The notes beneath the pieces were generated by a model. It saw nothing but the letters and a program-made list of their open reading frames with translations. It ran no database searches and was not told the origin of the DNA. Positions 1-10,800 of a stretch of DNA of 64,000 bases are shown piece by piece. Positions within the stretch are counted from its first letter, which is position 1. Each line of letters begins with the position of its first letter. This stretch comes from Macrostomum hystrix (lineage: Eukaryota; Platyhelminthes; Macrostomidae): positions 4,372,001-4,436,000 of the forward strand of contig CATNEN010000034.1 of assembly GCA_950097015.1 (NCBI GenBank), in the 5' to 3' direction. Both the position numbers and the translations under genes were made by a program.

Positions 1-3000
1 CCAATGGAACCCGGCTGATACCAATGGAACCCACCTGAGACCAATGGAACCCGCCTGATACCAATGGAACCCACCTGATACCAATGGAACCCTCCTGATA
101 CCAATGGAACCCACCTGAGACCAATGGAACCCGCCTGATACCAATGGAACCCACCTGATACCAATGGAACCCACCTGAGACCGATGGAACCAGCCTGATA
201 CCAATGGAACCCACCTGATACCAATGGAACCCTCCTGATACCAATGGAACCCACCTGAGACCAATGGAACCTGCCTGATACACCTGGAACCCGCCTGATA
301 TCCTGATACACCTGGAACCCTCCTGATATCCTGATACACCTGGAACCCTCCTGATACCAATAGAAAACCACCTGATACCAATGGAATCCACCTGATACCA
401 ATGGAATCCACCTGATACCAATGGAACCCACCTGATACCAATGGAACCCACCTGATACACCTGGAACCCTCCTGATATCCTGATACACCTGGAACCCTCC
501 TGATACCAATAGAAAACCACCTGATACCAATGGAATCCACCTGATACCAATGGAACCCACCTGATACCAATGGAACCCACCTGATACACCTGGAACCCTC
601 CTGATATCCTGATACACCTGGAACCCTCCTGATACCAATGGAACCCACCTGATACCAATGGAACCCACCTGATACCAATGGAACCCACCTGATACCAATG
701 GAACCCGCCTGATACCAATGGAACCCACCTGATACCAATGGAACCCGCCTGATACCAATGGAACCCACCTGATACCTATGGAATCCACCTGATACCAGTG
801 AAACCCACCTGATACACCTGGAACCCTCCTGATATCCTGATACACCTGGAACCCTCCTGATACCAATAGAAAACCACCTGATACCAATGGAACCCACCTG
901 AGACCAATGGAATCCACCTGATACCAATGTAACCCACCTGATACCAATAGAATCCACCTGATACCAATGGAACCCACCTGATACACCTGGAACCCTCCTG
1001 ATATCCTGATACACCTGGAACCCTCCTGATACCAATGGAACCCACCTGATACCAATGGAATCCACCTGATACCAATGGAACCCACCTGATACACCTGGTA
1101 CCCACCTAATACCAATGAAACCCACCTGATACCAATGGAACCCTCCTGATACCAATGGAACCCACCTGAGACCAATGGAACCCTCCTGATACCATTGGAA
1201 CCCACCTGAGACCAATGGAACCCGCCTGATACCAATGGAACCCACCTGAGACCAATGGAACCCGCCTGATACCAATGGAACCCACCTGATACACCTGGAA
1301 CCCTCCTGATATCCTGATACACCTGGAACCCTCCTGATACCAATAGAAAACCACCTGATACCAATGGAACCCACCTGATACCAATGGAATCCACCTGATA
1401 CCAATGGAACCCACCTGATACTAATGGAACCCACCTGATACACCTGGAACCCTCCTGATATCCTGATACACCTGGAACCCTCCTGATACCAATGGAACCC
1501 ACCTGATACCAATGGAACCCACCTGATACACCTGGTACCCACCTAATACCAATGAAACCCAGCTGATACCAATGGAACCCTCCTGATACCAATGGAACCC
1601 ACCTGATACCAATGGAACCCGCCTGATACCAATGGAACCCGCCTGATACCAATGGAACCCGCCTGATACCAATGGAACCCACCTGAGACCAATGGAACCC
1701 ACCTGAGACCAATGGAATCCACCTGATACCAATGGAATCCACCTGATACCAATGGAATCCACCTGATGCTAATGGAATCCACCTGATACCAATGGAATGC
1801 ACCTGAGACCAATGGAACCCACCTGAGACCAATGGAATCCACCTGAGACCAATGGAACCTGCCTGATACACCTGGAACCCACCTGACACCAATGGAACCC
1901 TCCTGATACCAATGGAACCCGGCTGATACCAATGGAACCCACCTGAGACCAATGGAACCCGCCTGATACCAATGGAACCCACCTGATACCAATGGAACCC
2001 TCCTGATACCAATGGAACCCACCTGAGACCAATGGAACCCGCCTGATACCAATGGAACCCACCTGATACCAATGGAACCCACCTGAGACCGATGGAACCA
2101 GCCTGATACCAATGGAACCCACCTGATACCAATGGAACCCTCCTGATACCAATGGAACCCACCTGAGACCAATGGAACCTGCCTGATACACCTGGAACCC
2201 TCCTGATATCCTGATACACCTGGAACCCTCCTGATACCAATGGAACCCACCTGAGACCAATGGAACCTGCCTGATACACCTGGAACCCTCCTGATATCCT
2301 GATACACCTGGAACCCTCCTGATATCCTGATACACCTGGAACCCTCCTGATACCAATAGAAAACCACCTGATACCAATGGAATCCACCTGATACCAATGG
2401 AATCCACCTGATACCAATGGAACCCACCTGATACCAATGGAACCCACCTGATACACCTGGAACCCTCCTGATATCCTGATACACCTGGAACCCTCCTGAT
2501 ACCAATAGAAAACCACCTGATACCAATGGAATCCACCTGATACCAATGGAATCCACCTGATACCAATGGAACCCACCTGATACCAATGGAACCCACCTGA
2601 TACACCTGGAACCCTCCTGATATCCTGATACACCTGGAACCCTCCTGATACCAATGGAACCCACCTGATACCAATGGAACCCACCTGATACCAATGGAAC
2701 CCACCTGATACCAATGGAACCCGCCTGATACCAATGGAACCCACCTGATACCAATGGAACCCGCCTGATACCAATGGAACCCACCTGATACCTATGGAAT
2801 CCACCTGATACCAGTGAAACCCACCTGATACACCTGGAACCCTCCTGATATCCTGATACACCTGGAACCCTCCTGATACCAATAGAAAACCACCTGATAC
2901 CAATGGAACCCACCTGAGACCAATGGAATCCACCTGATACCAATGTAACCCACCTGATACCAATAGAATCCACCTGATACCAATGGAACCCACCTGATAC

Positions 3001-3196
3001 ACCTGGAACCCTCCTGATATCCTGATACACCTGGAACCCTCCTGATACCAATGGAACCCACCTGATACCAATGGAATCCACCTGATACCAATGGAATGCA
3101 CCTGATACAAATGGAACCCACCTGATACCAATGGAATCCACCTGATGCTAATGGAATCCACCTGATGCTAATGGAATCCACCTGGTACAAATTGAA
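1..3196. repeat. 20-bp minisatellite array, open at the left edge
   Basis: The basic unit is CCAATGGAACCCACCTGATA. Common variants have GAGA for GATA, or CTCCTGATA and CGCCTGATA endings. A second unit type (CACCTGGAACCCTCCTGATA followed by a short TCCTGATA piece) and AATAGAAAACC variants are interspersed. Because 20 is not a multiple of 3, all three minus frames stay open for long stretches, which produces false open frames of up to 532 residues. On the minus strand every unit reads CAGGTGGGTTCC, a donor-like motif also found in the lectin intron at 4.9-5.5 kb. Blocks of about 1 kb are repeated about 2 kb apart. The array ends near 3196, where units degenerate. Confidence 0.97.
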
Positions 3197-3789
3197 CGCA
3201 CCCGTTAAAGTTGAGTAATGTGGAGAATGTTCTCATCGACTAAAATTGCAGATTTTTCCTAGTTTGGCTTATTAATTTTTAATGCAAGGTACGAGTAAAA
3301 CAAAAGTGCTATGCCAAAATATCTTAAGAAATAGTCGGTGGATGTCTTGAAGTGTTTATTTATTCGGGCAATAATTTTCTAAGTTAGAAAATTTTCAACA
3401 CGTGCTTAGTTGGTAAAACAGGCAGAAAAATTGTGCCAGCTGCATCAGTAAAAGAAATTTCCAGTAGAATCACTAACAAAAAACAAGGAATAAAAACAGT
3501 TTTAATGGAAAGCTTCAGTGCTGTTGATATTGGCATCGTTCTAATTACCATTCTGCTGTGCTATGGTTGGATATCTCGCTGAGTTTATCGTAAGGCCGCT
3601 TAACTGAAAAAATAGCCACAGCAAGACAGAAAAAAGTAAAGTTTTTTTCGACTGAAAGAAATGTTGACGAGAAAATTGTGCAAGTAAAAAAGAAATCCAC
3701 ACTGAGGAGAATTACATGGACAGTAACACCGGCTCATTATCTCTTGTCTCTCCTTCCCCACAGCACTCCCTTTCCGTCACTACCCGAGT
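3197..3789. other. AT-rich non-coding stretch
   Basis: No convincing gene. The part next to the array (about 3190-3256, minus) has an open stretch bounded by splice-like sites, discussed as a finding. The rest is AT-rich spacer before the lectin gene's stop codon. Confidence 0.5.
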
Positions 3790-5907
3790 TCAAGCTGTGT
3801 ATATGTACTTTTCCCAATCCGGATCAGTCTCAACAGACTGCTCAACCTCACTGTCAGTGTAGAGCAGCAGTCGGCAATCGCCGCTGACCCGATTGTACAG
3901 GAAGCTGGCGACGTAGGTGGCGTCGGCACTCGCCGCAGCCGAAGCTCGCAGGGCACAAACCTGAGCTGAATGCCGCACGGAGCCACCTGTGCCGATAATC
4001 AGCTGCTGGCAATAGTCAGCTGGCGAGTTGTACGGTGATCGTCGGTTGAACTGGCTGCCCTGCCAAACTGACCGACGGCGATGGCAGTTGCCGGCCGGAG
4101 ATGCGCCGGCTGAATTGCCCGATGGAATTAGCTTTGGAACAGTTAGCGGGATGGAGGCATTCTGCGTGCACTTATAGGAAACTTATCTGGATCTAGTCAT
4201 AAAGATAAGATTGATCTAGATAGGATTGATCAAGATAGTATTGATCTTGATAGGATTGACTTATATAGGATTGATTTATAAAGGATTGATCAATATAGTA
4301 TTGATCAAGATAGTATTCATCTATATAGATAGGATAGGATTGATCTTAATATGATTGATCTTAATAGGATTGATCTAGATAGGATTGATCTAGATAGGAT
4401 TGATCTTGATAGGATTGACCTAGATAGGATTGATCGTGATAGGATTGATCTATATAGGATTGACCTAGATAGGATTGACCTAGATAGGATTGATAGTACT
4501 GACAAATATAGGACTTATCTAGAATAAATATTGGTCTATTATGCGCACGTCTGCCACAATTAGCATATCTAATTACTATTAGTTTTTAGTACTAGTAAAT
4601 TTTCACTGAGTAATGAAATCATCAAGGTCACGCTGTCAAAGCGTGTTCATTCCTCCTTAAAAGGATTCTAACAGTCAAAGAGAGGGTCGGGAAATTCCGA
4701 TCTGAATTATTTATTGCCTAGAATTATTTCTGCAATGCCAGTGAGTGTGAGCTGCTGATTCGCAAATTGAGTGGGTGGCGGGACAAGCCTGCAGTGCCAA
4801 TGCTTACAACTATTTGCCAGCTAGTCACCAGTATATTGTACTCAATATGCACAACTGGCACACCCAGAACCCACCCAGAATACTAAGATACTCACCTAGC
4901 ACACACAGAAACCAATTTGTAAACCCAAGATCTACCTGGCCCACCCGGAACCCACCTGGAACCCTCCTGGAACCCACCTGGAACCCTCCTGGAACCCACC
5001 TGGAACCCTCCTGGAACCCACCTGGAACCCTCCTGGAACCCACCTGGAACCCACCTGGCACACCCGGAACCCACCTGGCACACCCGGAACCTACCTGGTA
5101 TACTCGGAACCCAACTGATATACTCGGAACCCACCTGGCACACCCGGAACCCACCTGGTATACTCGGAACCCACCTGGCACACCCGGAACCTACCTGGTA
5201 TACTCGGAACCCAACTGATATACTCGGAACCCACCTGGCACACCCGGAACCCACCTGGTATACTCGGAACCCACCTGGCACACCTGGAACCTACCTAGCA
5301 TACCCAGCATACCCAGAACCCACCTAATACACTAAAATACTAACCTAGCTCACCCAAAACAAACATGGACAAACACACAAAACCAACTTTGAACACTTAA
5401 GATCTAAGTGGGACACTTTAAACACACTAGCCCACATGGAACCCACCTGGCACACCCGGAACCCACCTGGCACACAATCCCGGCCAGCTCCGTGCAGCCG
5501 ACATCGTCTAGGCCGAAGCTCTCCTTGACCAGCAGGCAGTCCTGATTGCCACCCAGATTATTTGGCCGGCCGCTGCGCCAGACGGTGTCGGCGACAATCA
5601 TAGCGCCGCGGCCGTTGACCAGTCGCCAGCCGGTGCGGCTGTTGTCGCGCTCGTCGGCCAGATCAGCAGCGCCGATCCACAGTCGGGCAGAATAGCCAGC
5701 CAGGGCGGTGATGGCGCCAGAGTGGGTGACGAGCTCGGCTGCCATCAGGCCGCACAGCCGATTTGCTTCACACCACGTGACCTGCGGCTCGGCGCGAATC
5801 AGCGTGCAGACGTCGGGCGACAATCCGGTGCTGAATCCGGACGGGCAGTCCAAGGCTGACGCTGAACAAGCCAGAAAGCAGAGCCAGAAAACTTGCAGAT
5901 TTGCCAT
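3790..5907 (-). CDS. secreted C-type lectin-domain protein, two exons
   Basis: Exon 1 (5907-5467) starts at ATG with a hydrophobic signal peptide (MANLQVFWLCFLACSASA) and encodes a C-type lectin-like domain: a WIGAAD core, a WRSGRPNNLGGNQDC segment in the place of the family's W..(E/Q)P(D/N) loop, then LDDVGC before the last cysteine. It ends CAG|GTGGGT in phase 0. The likely last exon (4170-3790) begins after TTTCCTATAAG, also in phase 0, and adds a cysteine-containing C-terminal region (VASFLYNRVSGDCRLLLY), vaguely PAN/apple-like, ending in a stop at 3790. Together they give 273 residues. The intervening 1.3 kb holds two minisatellites. An additional small exon in the intron cannot be excluded. 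A carbohydrate- or protein-binding extracellular role is inferred from the domain; the ligand is unknown. Confidence 0.72.
4199..4515. repeat. 15-bp minisatellite in the lectin intron
   Basis: Tandem copies of about 15 bp around GATCTAGATAGGATT, with variants GATCTTGATAGGATT and GACCTAGATAGGATT. The period is a multiple of 3, so the minus strand reads as SILSR repeats, which I treat as a coding illusion. It lies just upstream (in gene sense) of the lectin last-exon acceptor. Confidence 0.93.
4935..5475. repeat. 11/20-bp minisatellite at the lectin exon 1 donor
   Basis: At 4945-5065 half-units GGAACCCACCT and GGAACCCTCCT alternate. From about 5060 to 5300 the unit is about 20 bp (GGAACCCACCTGGCACACCC, with a GGTATACTC variant). 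After an irregular stretch, two more units abut the exon at 5436-5475. On the minus (gene) strand each unit reads TGTGCCAGGTGGGTTCC. That sequence is the end of exon 1 plus the start of the intron. Confidence 0.93.
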
Positions 5908-5959
5908 TCAAAGCTCATTGCACTCTACTCTTTACTATTTGAAAATTATCCGTTTTACT

Positions 5960-6215
5960 CATTAAAACAGAAAATGGAAACGTATCCTTTTGAATGGCTG
6001 TGAAATCATTGGCTGATTTCATGTATCCTCCTTTGTCCGCTGGAAAATAATGAAATATTGTCTTACTATACTACTTCCTTATTAGACAGCATTGAGTAGT
6101 ATGTTCAATTCTGACACACTCCTAAAATAAAAATAAAACAATCAGAAAATATTTTTTGAGTTTTATACTCGTACCTTACTTTAAAGAAAACACATAAAAA
6201 ACACATCTCACACAT
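5960..6215. other. upstream flank of the lectin gene, AT-rich
   Basis: Non-coding AT-rich DNA upstream of the lectin start codon. No clear TATA box or other promoter element could be singled out. Confidence 0.4.
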
Positions 6216-6219
6216 TAGT

Positions 6220-6492
6220 AACAGCCAAATTTGTAACAAATCTGACACATTTGTAACTAACCTGACACATTTTTACATAGTCTGACACATTTGTGACTAA
6301 CCTGACACATTTGTAACTAATCTGACACATTTGTAACTAACCTGACTAATTTGTAACTAACCTGGCACAATTTTACCTAACCTGACACAATTTTACCTAG
6401 TCTGACACAATTTTACCTTGTCTGACACATTTGTAACTAACCTGACACATTTGTAACTAACCTGACACATTTGTAACGAACCTGACACATTC
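6220..6492. repeat. 20-bp minisatellite, CTGACACATTTGTAACTAAC
   Basis: About 14 tandem copies of a 20-bp unit, with variants in which TTTGTAAC becomes TTTTACCT or TTTTACAT. It is intergenic, between the lectin gene and the purine array. Its period equals that of the array at 1-3196 but the sequence is unrelated. Confidence 0.92.
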
Positions 6493-6924
6493 AGGAGTGT
6501 GGGACAGGAGAGTCAGTGTTCTCAGCTCCTATCTTGTTAGCATGAGAGGACAAAAATCCATCATTCCTAGTAGTCCCAGTAGGGAAGTCCAATTTCCGAG
6601 TCGTTTTTTCGACACGGCGAGTCAAAGGAGCGCCTAGAAACTTACTCAAAAAATTCTGACGAGTAATTAACTGGCGAAGCGCCTTCTCGTGAGCTCGATG
6701 GGGCTAAACTTGAGAACTCATTTCCTCTCCTTCAGGGCAAGACAAAAATAGGAATCAGATTAGTGCATTGCTCAAAATCTTTCAAATCAACGGATTTGAG
6801 TTTGTCATCGGGTGATGAGGAAACGGTGAAAACTGGTAATTACCTGACCAGACTGGAAGAATTCATTTCAGTTACTCGAAAACCATAGTGCAGAGGAGGT
6901 ACAAGCTAATTGCAATAAGCTTAA
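6493..6924. other. unassigned intergenic DNA
   Basis: No reading frame or repeat recognised. It contains a short GC-richer stretch around 6590-6720 that I cannot identify. Confidence 0.4.
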
Positions 6925-7912
6925 GTGGGAGAGGGAAGCAGTAGAGGGAGAGGGAGAGGGAGAGGGAGAAGGAGAAGAAAAGGGAGAGGGAGAAGCAGAG
7001 GGAGAGGGAGAGGGGGAGGGAGAGGGAGAAGCAGAGGGTATAGAGGGAGAAGCAGAGGGTATAGAGGGAGAAGCAGAGGGTATAGAGGGAGAAGCAGAGG
7101 GTATAGAGGGAGAAGCAGAGGGTATAGAGGGAGAAGCAGAGGGTATAGAGGGAGAAGCAGAGGGTATAGAGGGAGAAGCAGAGGGTATAGAGGGAGAAGC
7201 AGAGGGTATAGAGGGAGAAGCAGAGGGTATAGAGGGAGAAGCAGAGGGTATAGAGGGAGAAGCAGAGGGAGATGGAGATGGAGAGGGAGAGGGAGAAGGA
7301 GAGGGAGAGGGAGAGGAAGAGGGAGAAGAAGAGGGAGAAGAAGAGGGAGAAGAAGAGGGAGAAGAAGAGGGAGAAGAAGAGGGAGAGGGAGAGTGAGGAG
7401 AGGGAGAAGCAGAGGGAGATGGAGATGGAGATGGAGAGGGAGAAGGAGAGGGAGAGTGAGAGAGAGGGAGAAGCAGAGGGAGATGGAGATGGAGAGGGAG
7501 AAGGAGAGGGAGAGGGAGAAGAAGAGGGTAGAGGGAGAAGCAGAGGGTATAGAGGGAGAGGGAGAGTGAGAGAGAGGGAGAAGCAGAGGGAGATGGAGAT
7601 GGAGAGGGAGAAGGAGAGGGAGAGGAAGAGGGAGAGGGTAGAGGGAGAAGCAGAGGGAGATGGAGATGGAGAGGGAGAAGGAGAGGGAGAGGAAGAGGGA
7701 GAGGGTAGAGGGAGAAGCAGAGGGAGAAGAAGAGGGAGAGGGAGAGTGAGAGAGAGGGAGAAGCAGAGGGAGATGGAGAGGGAGAGGGAGAAGGAGAGGG
7801 AGAGGAAGAGGGAGAGGGTAGAGGGAGAAGCAGAGGGAGAGGGAGAGGGTAGAGGGAGAAGCAGAGGGAGAGTGAGAGGGTAGAGGGAGAAGCAGAGGGA
7901 GAGGGAGAGGGA
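6925..7912. repeat. polypurine minisatellite, GGGAGA-based
   Basis: The plus strand is almost entirely A and G: GGGAGA hexamers plus AAGAAG-type pieces. At about 7020-7265 there is a regular 21-bp unit, AGAGGGTATAGAGGGAGAAGC, repeated about 11 times. Long open frames rich in R/G/E (plus) or L/S/P (minus) come purely from this composition. Mirror-symmetric purine tracts of this kind are known to adopt triplex (H-DNA) structure under torsion. Confidence 0.96.
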
Positions 7913-8638
7913 TAAACATTTTCTGCTGCTACCTAAATTGCTAAAGAAACATAGTCTGTAAGTGTAAGTTTTCTGCCCAATGTAGGGTGCGAAGCAGTAT
8001 GTTTTGTTGTCTGGATGCGACACTGATAGTATCTGGAGGTCAATTTTCGCTCCAAGTTAAACTATTAGCTTACGCTTCCAGGCGCCAGACCCACTTCACA
8101 ATATGGTCAAGTTCTGCCACTTTCCCAGCACAAGATGGAGATGCAAATGAAGCCTGGAAAGCATTCTCGTGAGAACTGTGCTCACTCCATTGCAGAACAA
8201 TGTTCCGAGTTATTTATCTTAACAATTACACATTGAAGCAGCATCTAGCCAGGCTCACTCCTGTTTTGCTAATGATCTTGTCAACAACAATGACAAGTTA
8301 GAGTGACAGCTTGTCAGGCATTAAAGCCGACAAACAAATGGTGCCTTTAAGGAAATATAATATTTTTATCAAAGTTGGTCTGGTGCTTGAGTGTGCATAG
8401 AATATGTCAGGGATATTGTGATTAGAAGTGATTATCTTGGCAAGCATGCCTAAAACATCTGGCTTTTAGATTTCAATATGGGATTTCACAGGAGAATATG
8501 GGAAATAAAATATTTGAATTTATTGTTTCTTGTTAATGATAGATTGTCTAAGACTAACACGTGTGCAGCCCAGATATTGAACGACTACTCGAAACTCGAA
8601 TTAAAGTGGTGACGTCATCGAGTGCTCAGAGTCGCAGC
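7913..8638. other. unassigned intergenic DNA between the purine array and globin 1
   Basis: Mostly AT-rich. Nothing recognisable as coding. It contains the 3' flank of the first globin gene (transcribed leftward from 9894). Confidence 0.4.
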
Positions 8639-9894
8639 TCACAGACCGCGCTGAATGACGGGAATGATGCCCTGCAGCAGCTTCACCCACACGGCCTTGT
8701 TGTCCAGGAAGGCCTTGCCCAGACGGCGCTCGAACACCACAGCCAGAACTGTGTTCAGGTCCTGCGGGTCATTGGGTCAGGGAGTGAGGACCGTGTGTTC
8801 AGGTCCTGCGGGTCATTGGGTCAGGGAGTGAGCACCGTGTGTTCAGATCCTGCGGGTCATTGGGTCAGGGAGTGAGCACCGTGTGTTCAGGTCCTGCGGG
8901 TCATTGGGTCAGGGAGTGAGGACCGTGTGTTCAGGTCCTGCGGGTCATTGGGTCAGGGAGTGAGGACCGTATGATCAGGTCCTGCGGGTCATTGGGTCAG
9001 GGAGTGAGAACAGTGTGTTCAGGTCCTGCGGGTCATTGGGTCAGGGAGTGAGGACCGTGTGTTCAGGTCCTGCGGGTCATTGGGTCAGGGAGTGAGCACC
9101 GTGTGTTCAGGTCCTGCGGGTCATTGGGTCAGGGAGTGAGGACCGTGTGTTCAGGTCCTGCGGGTCATTGGGTCAGGGAGTGAGCACCGTGTGTTCAGGT
9201 CCTGCGGGTCATTGGGTCAGGGAGTGAGGACCGTGTGTTCAGGCACAAGCCGCATACTTCAAAGTGCTGCACAGTCACATTGCGACCCTTGTGGGAGCTT
9301 CCAATGAGCTCCAGCGAGCTGGCGCACACCTCCATGTCGTCCAGGCTCTGGATGGCTCCGTCCAGGGTGTTGACCACGCGGAGGGCGTGAGCCTGCATTC
9401 TCGGCATCTTCTCCAGCTCGGCGCGGCTTTTTCCTTTGAAGTCGCGAAACAGGTCCTGATGCTTCGGGAACATGTCGAATAGGCTGCGGGAAATCCGTCA
9501 TTCGGTTCGTACACAGACAAGTACAGCCTGCTCAGCTGTTCACAGAGTCTGTACACATCGTCCGTACACAGATTCTGTACACAGACAAGTACAGCCAGCT
9601 CAGCCGTACACAGATTCTGTACACACACAAGCACAGTCAGCTCAGCTGTACACAGAGTCTGTACACACACAAGCACAGTCAGCTCAGCTGTACACAGAGT
9701 CTGTACACACACAAGCACAGTCAGCTCAGCTGTACACAGAGTCTGTACACACACAAGCACAGTCAGCTCAGCTGTACACAGAGTCTGTAACCAGGTTCTC
9801 ACGTCAAGAAGATGTCCATTCCCAGAGCCTTCTTGTCCTTCACAGCCTGAGACCAGCCAGCCAGAATGATTTTCTTCTCAGCTGGAGTTAGCAT
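8639..9894 (-). CDS. globin, paralog 1 (three exons, 146 aa)
   Basis: Exons are 9894-9803, 9483-9258 and 8761-8639, giving 146 residues, the standard globin length. Intron 1 falls in phase 2 after codon 30 (AC|GTGAGA) and intron 2 in phase 0 after QHFE (GAA|GTATGC), matching the ancestral globin positions B12.2 and G7.0. Visible landmarks are the B-helix Trp (ILAGW), CD1 Phe (LFRDFKGK), the distal E7 His and E11 Val in AHALRV, and a proximal F8 His in SSHKGRNV. The C-terminus is IIPVIQRGL then TGA. There is no signal peptide, so an intracellular oxygen-binding globin is inferred. Both introns carry minisatellites. A near-identical paralog follows at 11171-12304. Confidence 0.93.
8759..9242. 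repeat. 44-bp minisatellite, 11 copies, globin 1 intron 2
   Basis: The unit begins GGTCCTGCGGGTCATTGGGT and ends ACCGTGTGTTCA, 44 bp, with occasional substitutions. In gene sense each copy reads CCCGCAG followed by GACCTGAACACA. This is the true acceptor of exon 3 plus its first four codons (DLNT). The array therefore consists of duplicated intron-exon junctions, and the real exon begins at the copy nearest 8761. Confidence 0.95.
9525..9790. repeat. 42-bp minisatellite in globin 1 intron 1
   Basis: Copies of GTACACAGAGTCTGTACACA followed by CACAAGCACAGTCAGCTCAGCT, about 42 bp, with shorter degenerate copies near 9525-9610. The same family fills intron 1 of the second globin. Confidence 0.93.
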
Positions 9895-10264
9895 GATCAG
9901 CTCTTGGTAGAGAAAGGTCTGTATGTGAATAGCGGCTACAAAATAGTTTAGGAGTGGTTCTTAACGAATACTATTTTTCGTATTTAAATTTCAGTGCTTC
10001 TTATGACAATTTTTTGTTTATCCAGTTTGTTACATCTATTACAATTAGCGCTTTCCCATCAACTATGATTGGTTGAAATCTCACTTTTCGACAGAAAATG
10101 CAACCCTATTCTACTCCTGTCAGTAGGATAATCATGAATTACTGTCGGTTTTGTTTGCAGAAAAGTTTTAACATGAGCGTGCATTATGGAAACTAAACAA
10201 AGTTTACTAAGACAATAAACCTTGTCAGAGTACTTCTGTTATCGTTGCATTAAATACAAACACG
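9895..10264. other. upstream flank of globin 1
   Basis: AT-rich non-coding DNA upstream of the globin 1 start. In gene sense a pyrimidine run and CCAAGAG lie 9 nt before the ATG, a possible 3' splice site. No clear TATA box. Confidence 0.35.
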
Positions 10265-10590
10265 GACCTCGCAACCAGGTGTTGTAGCCATCTACAACCC
10301 AGACTTGAAGGTCGGGGTTCGATTCACGACTCAACTGGAACTATTTTCTGTTCTATAGCAAGAGCCTTTTCTCTGCGTTGCTTCAGTTCACCCAGCTGCT
10401 AAATGGGTACCAGCATTAGCTGGGGCAAATGAGGTTGGATGTGCCGTCCGCCCAGTCCATGGACTGAACAGCCGTACGCAGCTTTCAGGTGCGCCGCGTA
10501 ATAGCTGCGGCTGTGCTGTCGGCTGCACATCTGACCCAATTGGGGCAGGTGTAAAAAATTATAATTATTACAGCATTTATTACAACTGGT
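10265..10590 (+). mobile_element. tRNA-derived SINE, family 2
   Basis: A tRNA-like head carries a pol III B box (GGTCGGGGTTCGATTCAC, about 10311-10328). The body contains TTGCTTCAGTTCACCCAGCT, ATGGGTACCAGCATTAGCTG, CCAGTCCATGGACTGAACAG and GCGCCGCGTAATAGC. The same body recurs at 55545-55800, at 38690-38945 (reverse) and in truncated form at 29500-29650 (reverse), so this is a dispersed family. Confidence 0.8.
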
Positions 10591-10639
10591 AAAATTTGGT
10601 GCCATTAGACCCGCAGCCAGTGGAGAGGCAGTTCTGCCC

Positions 10640-10800
10640 ATTCCGCTGACTCCTGAGCACACACGCTCACAGATACTCAAACAGATGTGCATTATCTACC
10701 CGTACTAAGGGTTGTCCCTCAATTCGCCTTGAATTTGGCATTGCTGCGGAATCGAGCTAACGAACCTTTGGTGCGAGAGGAGAATGCATAATAACACTCT
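10640..10800 (-). mobile_element. degraded SINE, family 1 (internal deletion)
   Basis: On the plus strand it carries GACTCCTGAGCACACACGCT and, after a gap, GCTGCGGAATCGAGCTAACG. Both match the better-preserved reverse-oriented copy at 12783-13050. The central part of that copy is missing here. Confidence 0.6.

Noticed and set aside
1543-3141. 532-residue open frame across the left array
   Set aside because: It follows mechanically from a stop-free 20-bp unit; all three minus frames are open and composition is purely repetitive.
6872-8023. 383-residue L/S/P-rich minus frame and R/G/E-rich plus frames
   Set aside because: Products of the GGGAGA purine array; no domain, no start context, no splice structure.
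8759-9242. CRISPR-like array of regularly spaced repeats
   Set aside because: No unique spacers, no cas genes, eukaryotic gene context; it is a head-to-tail minisatellite.
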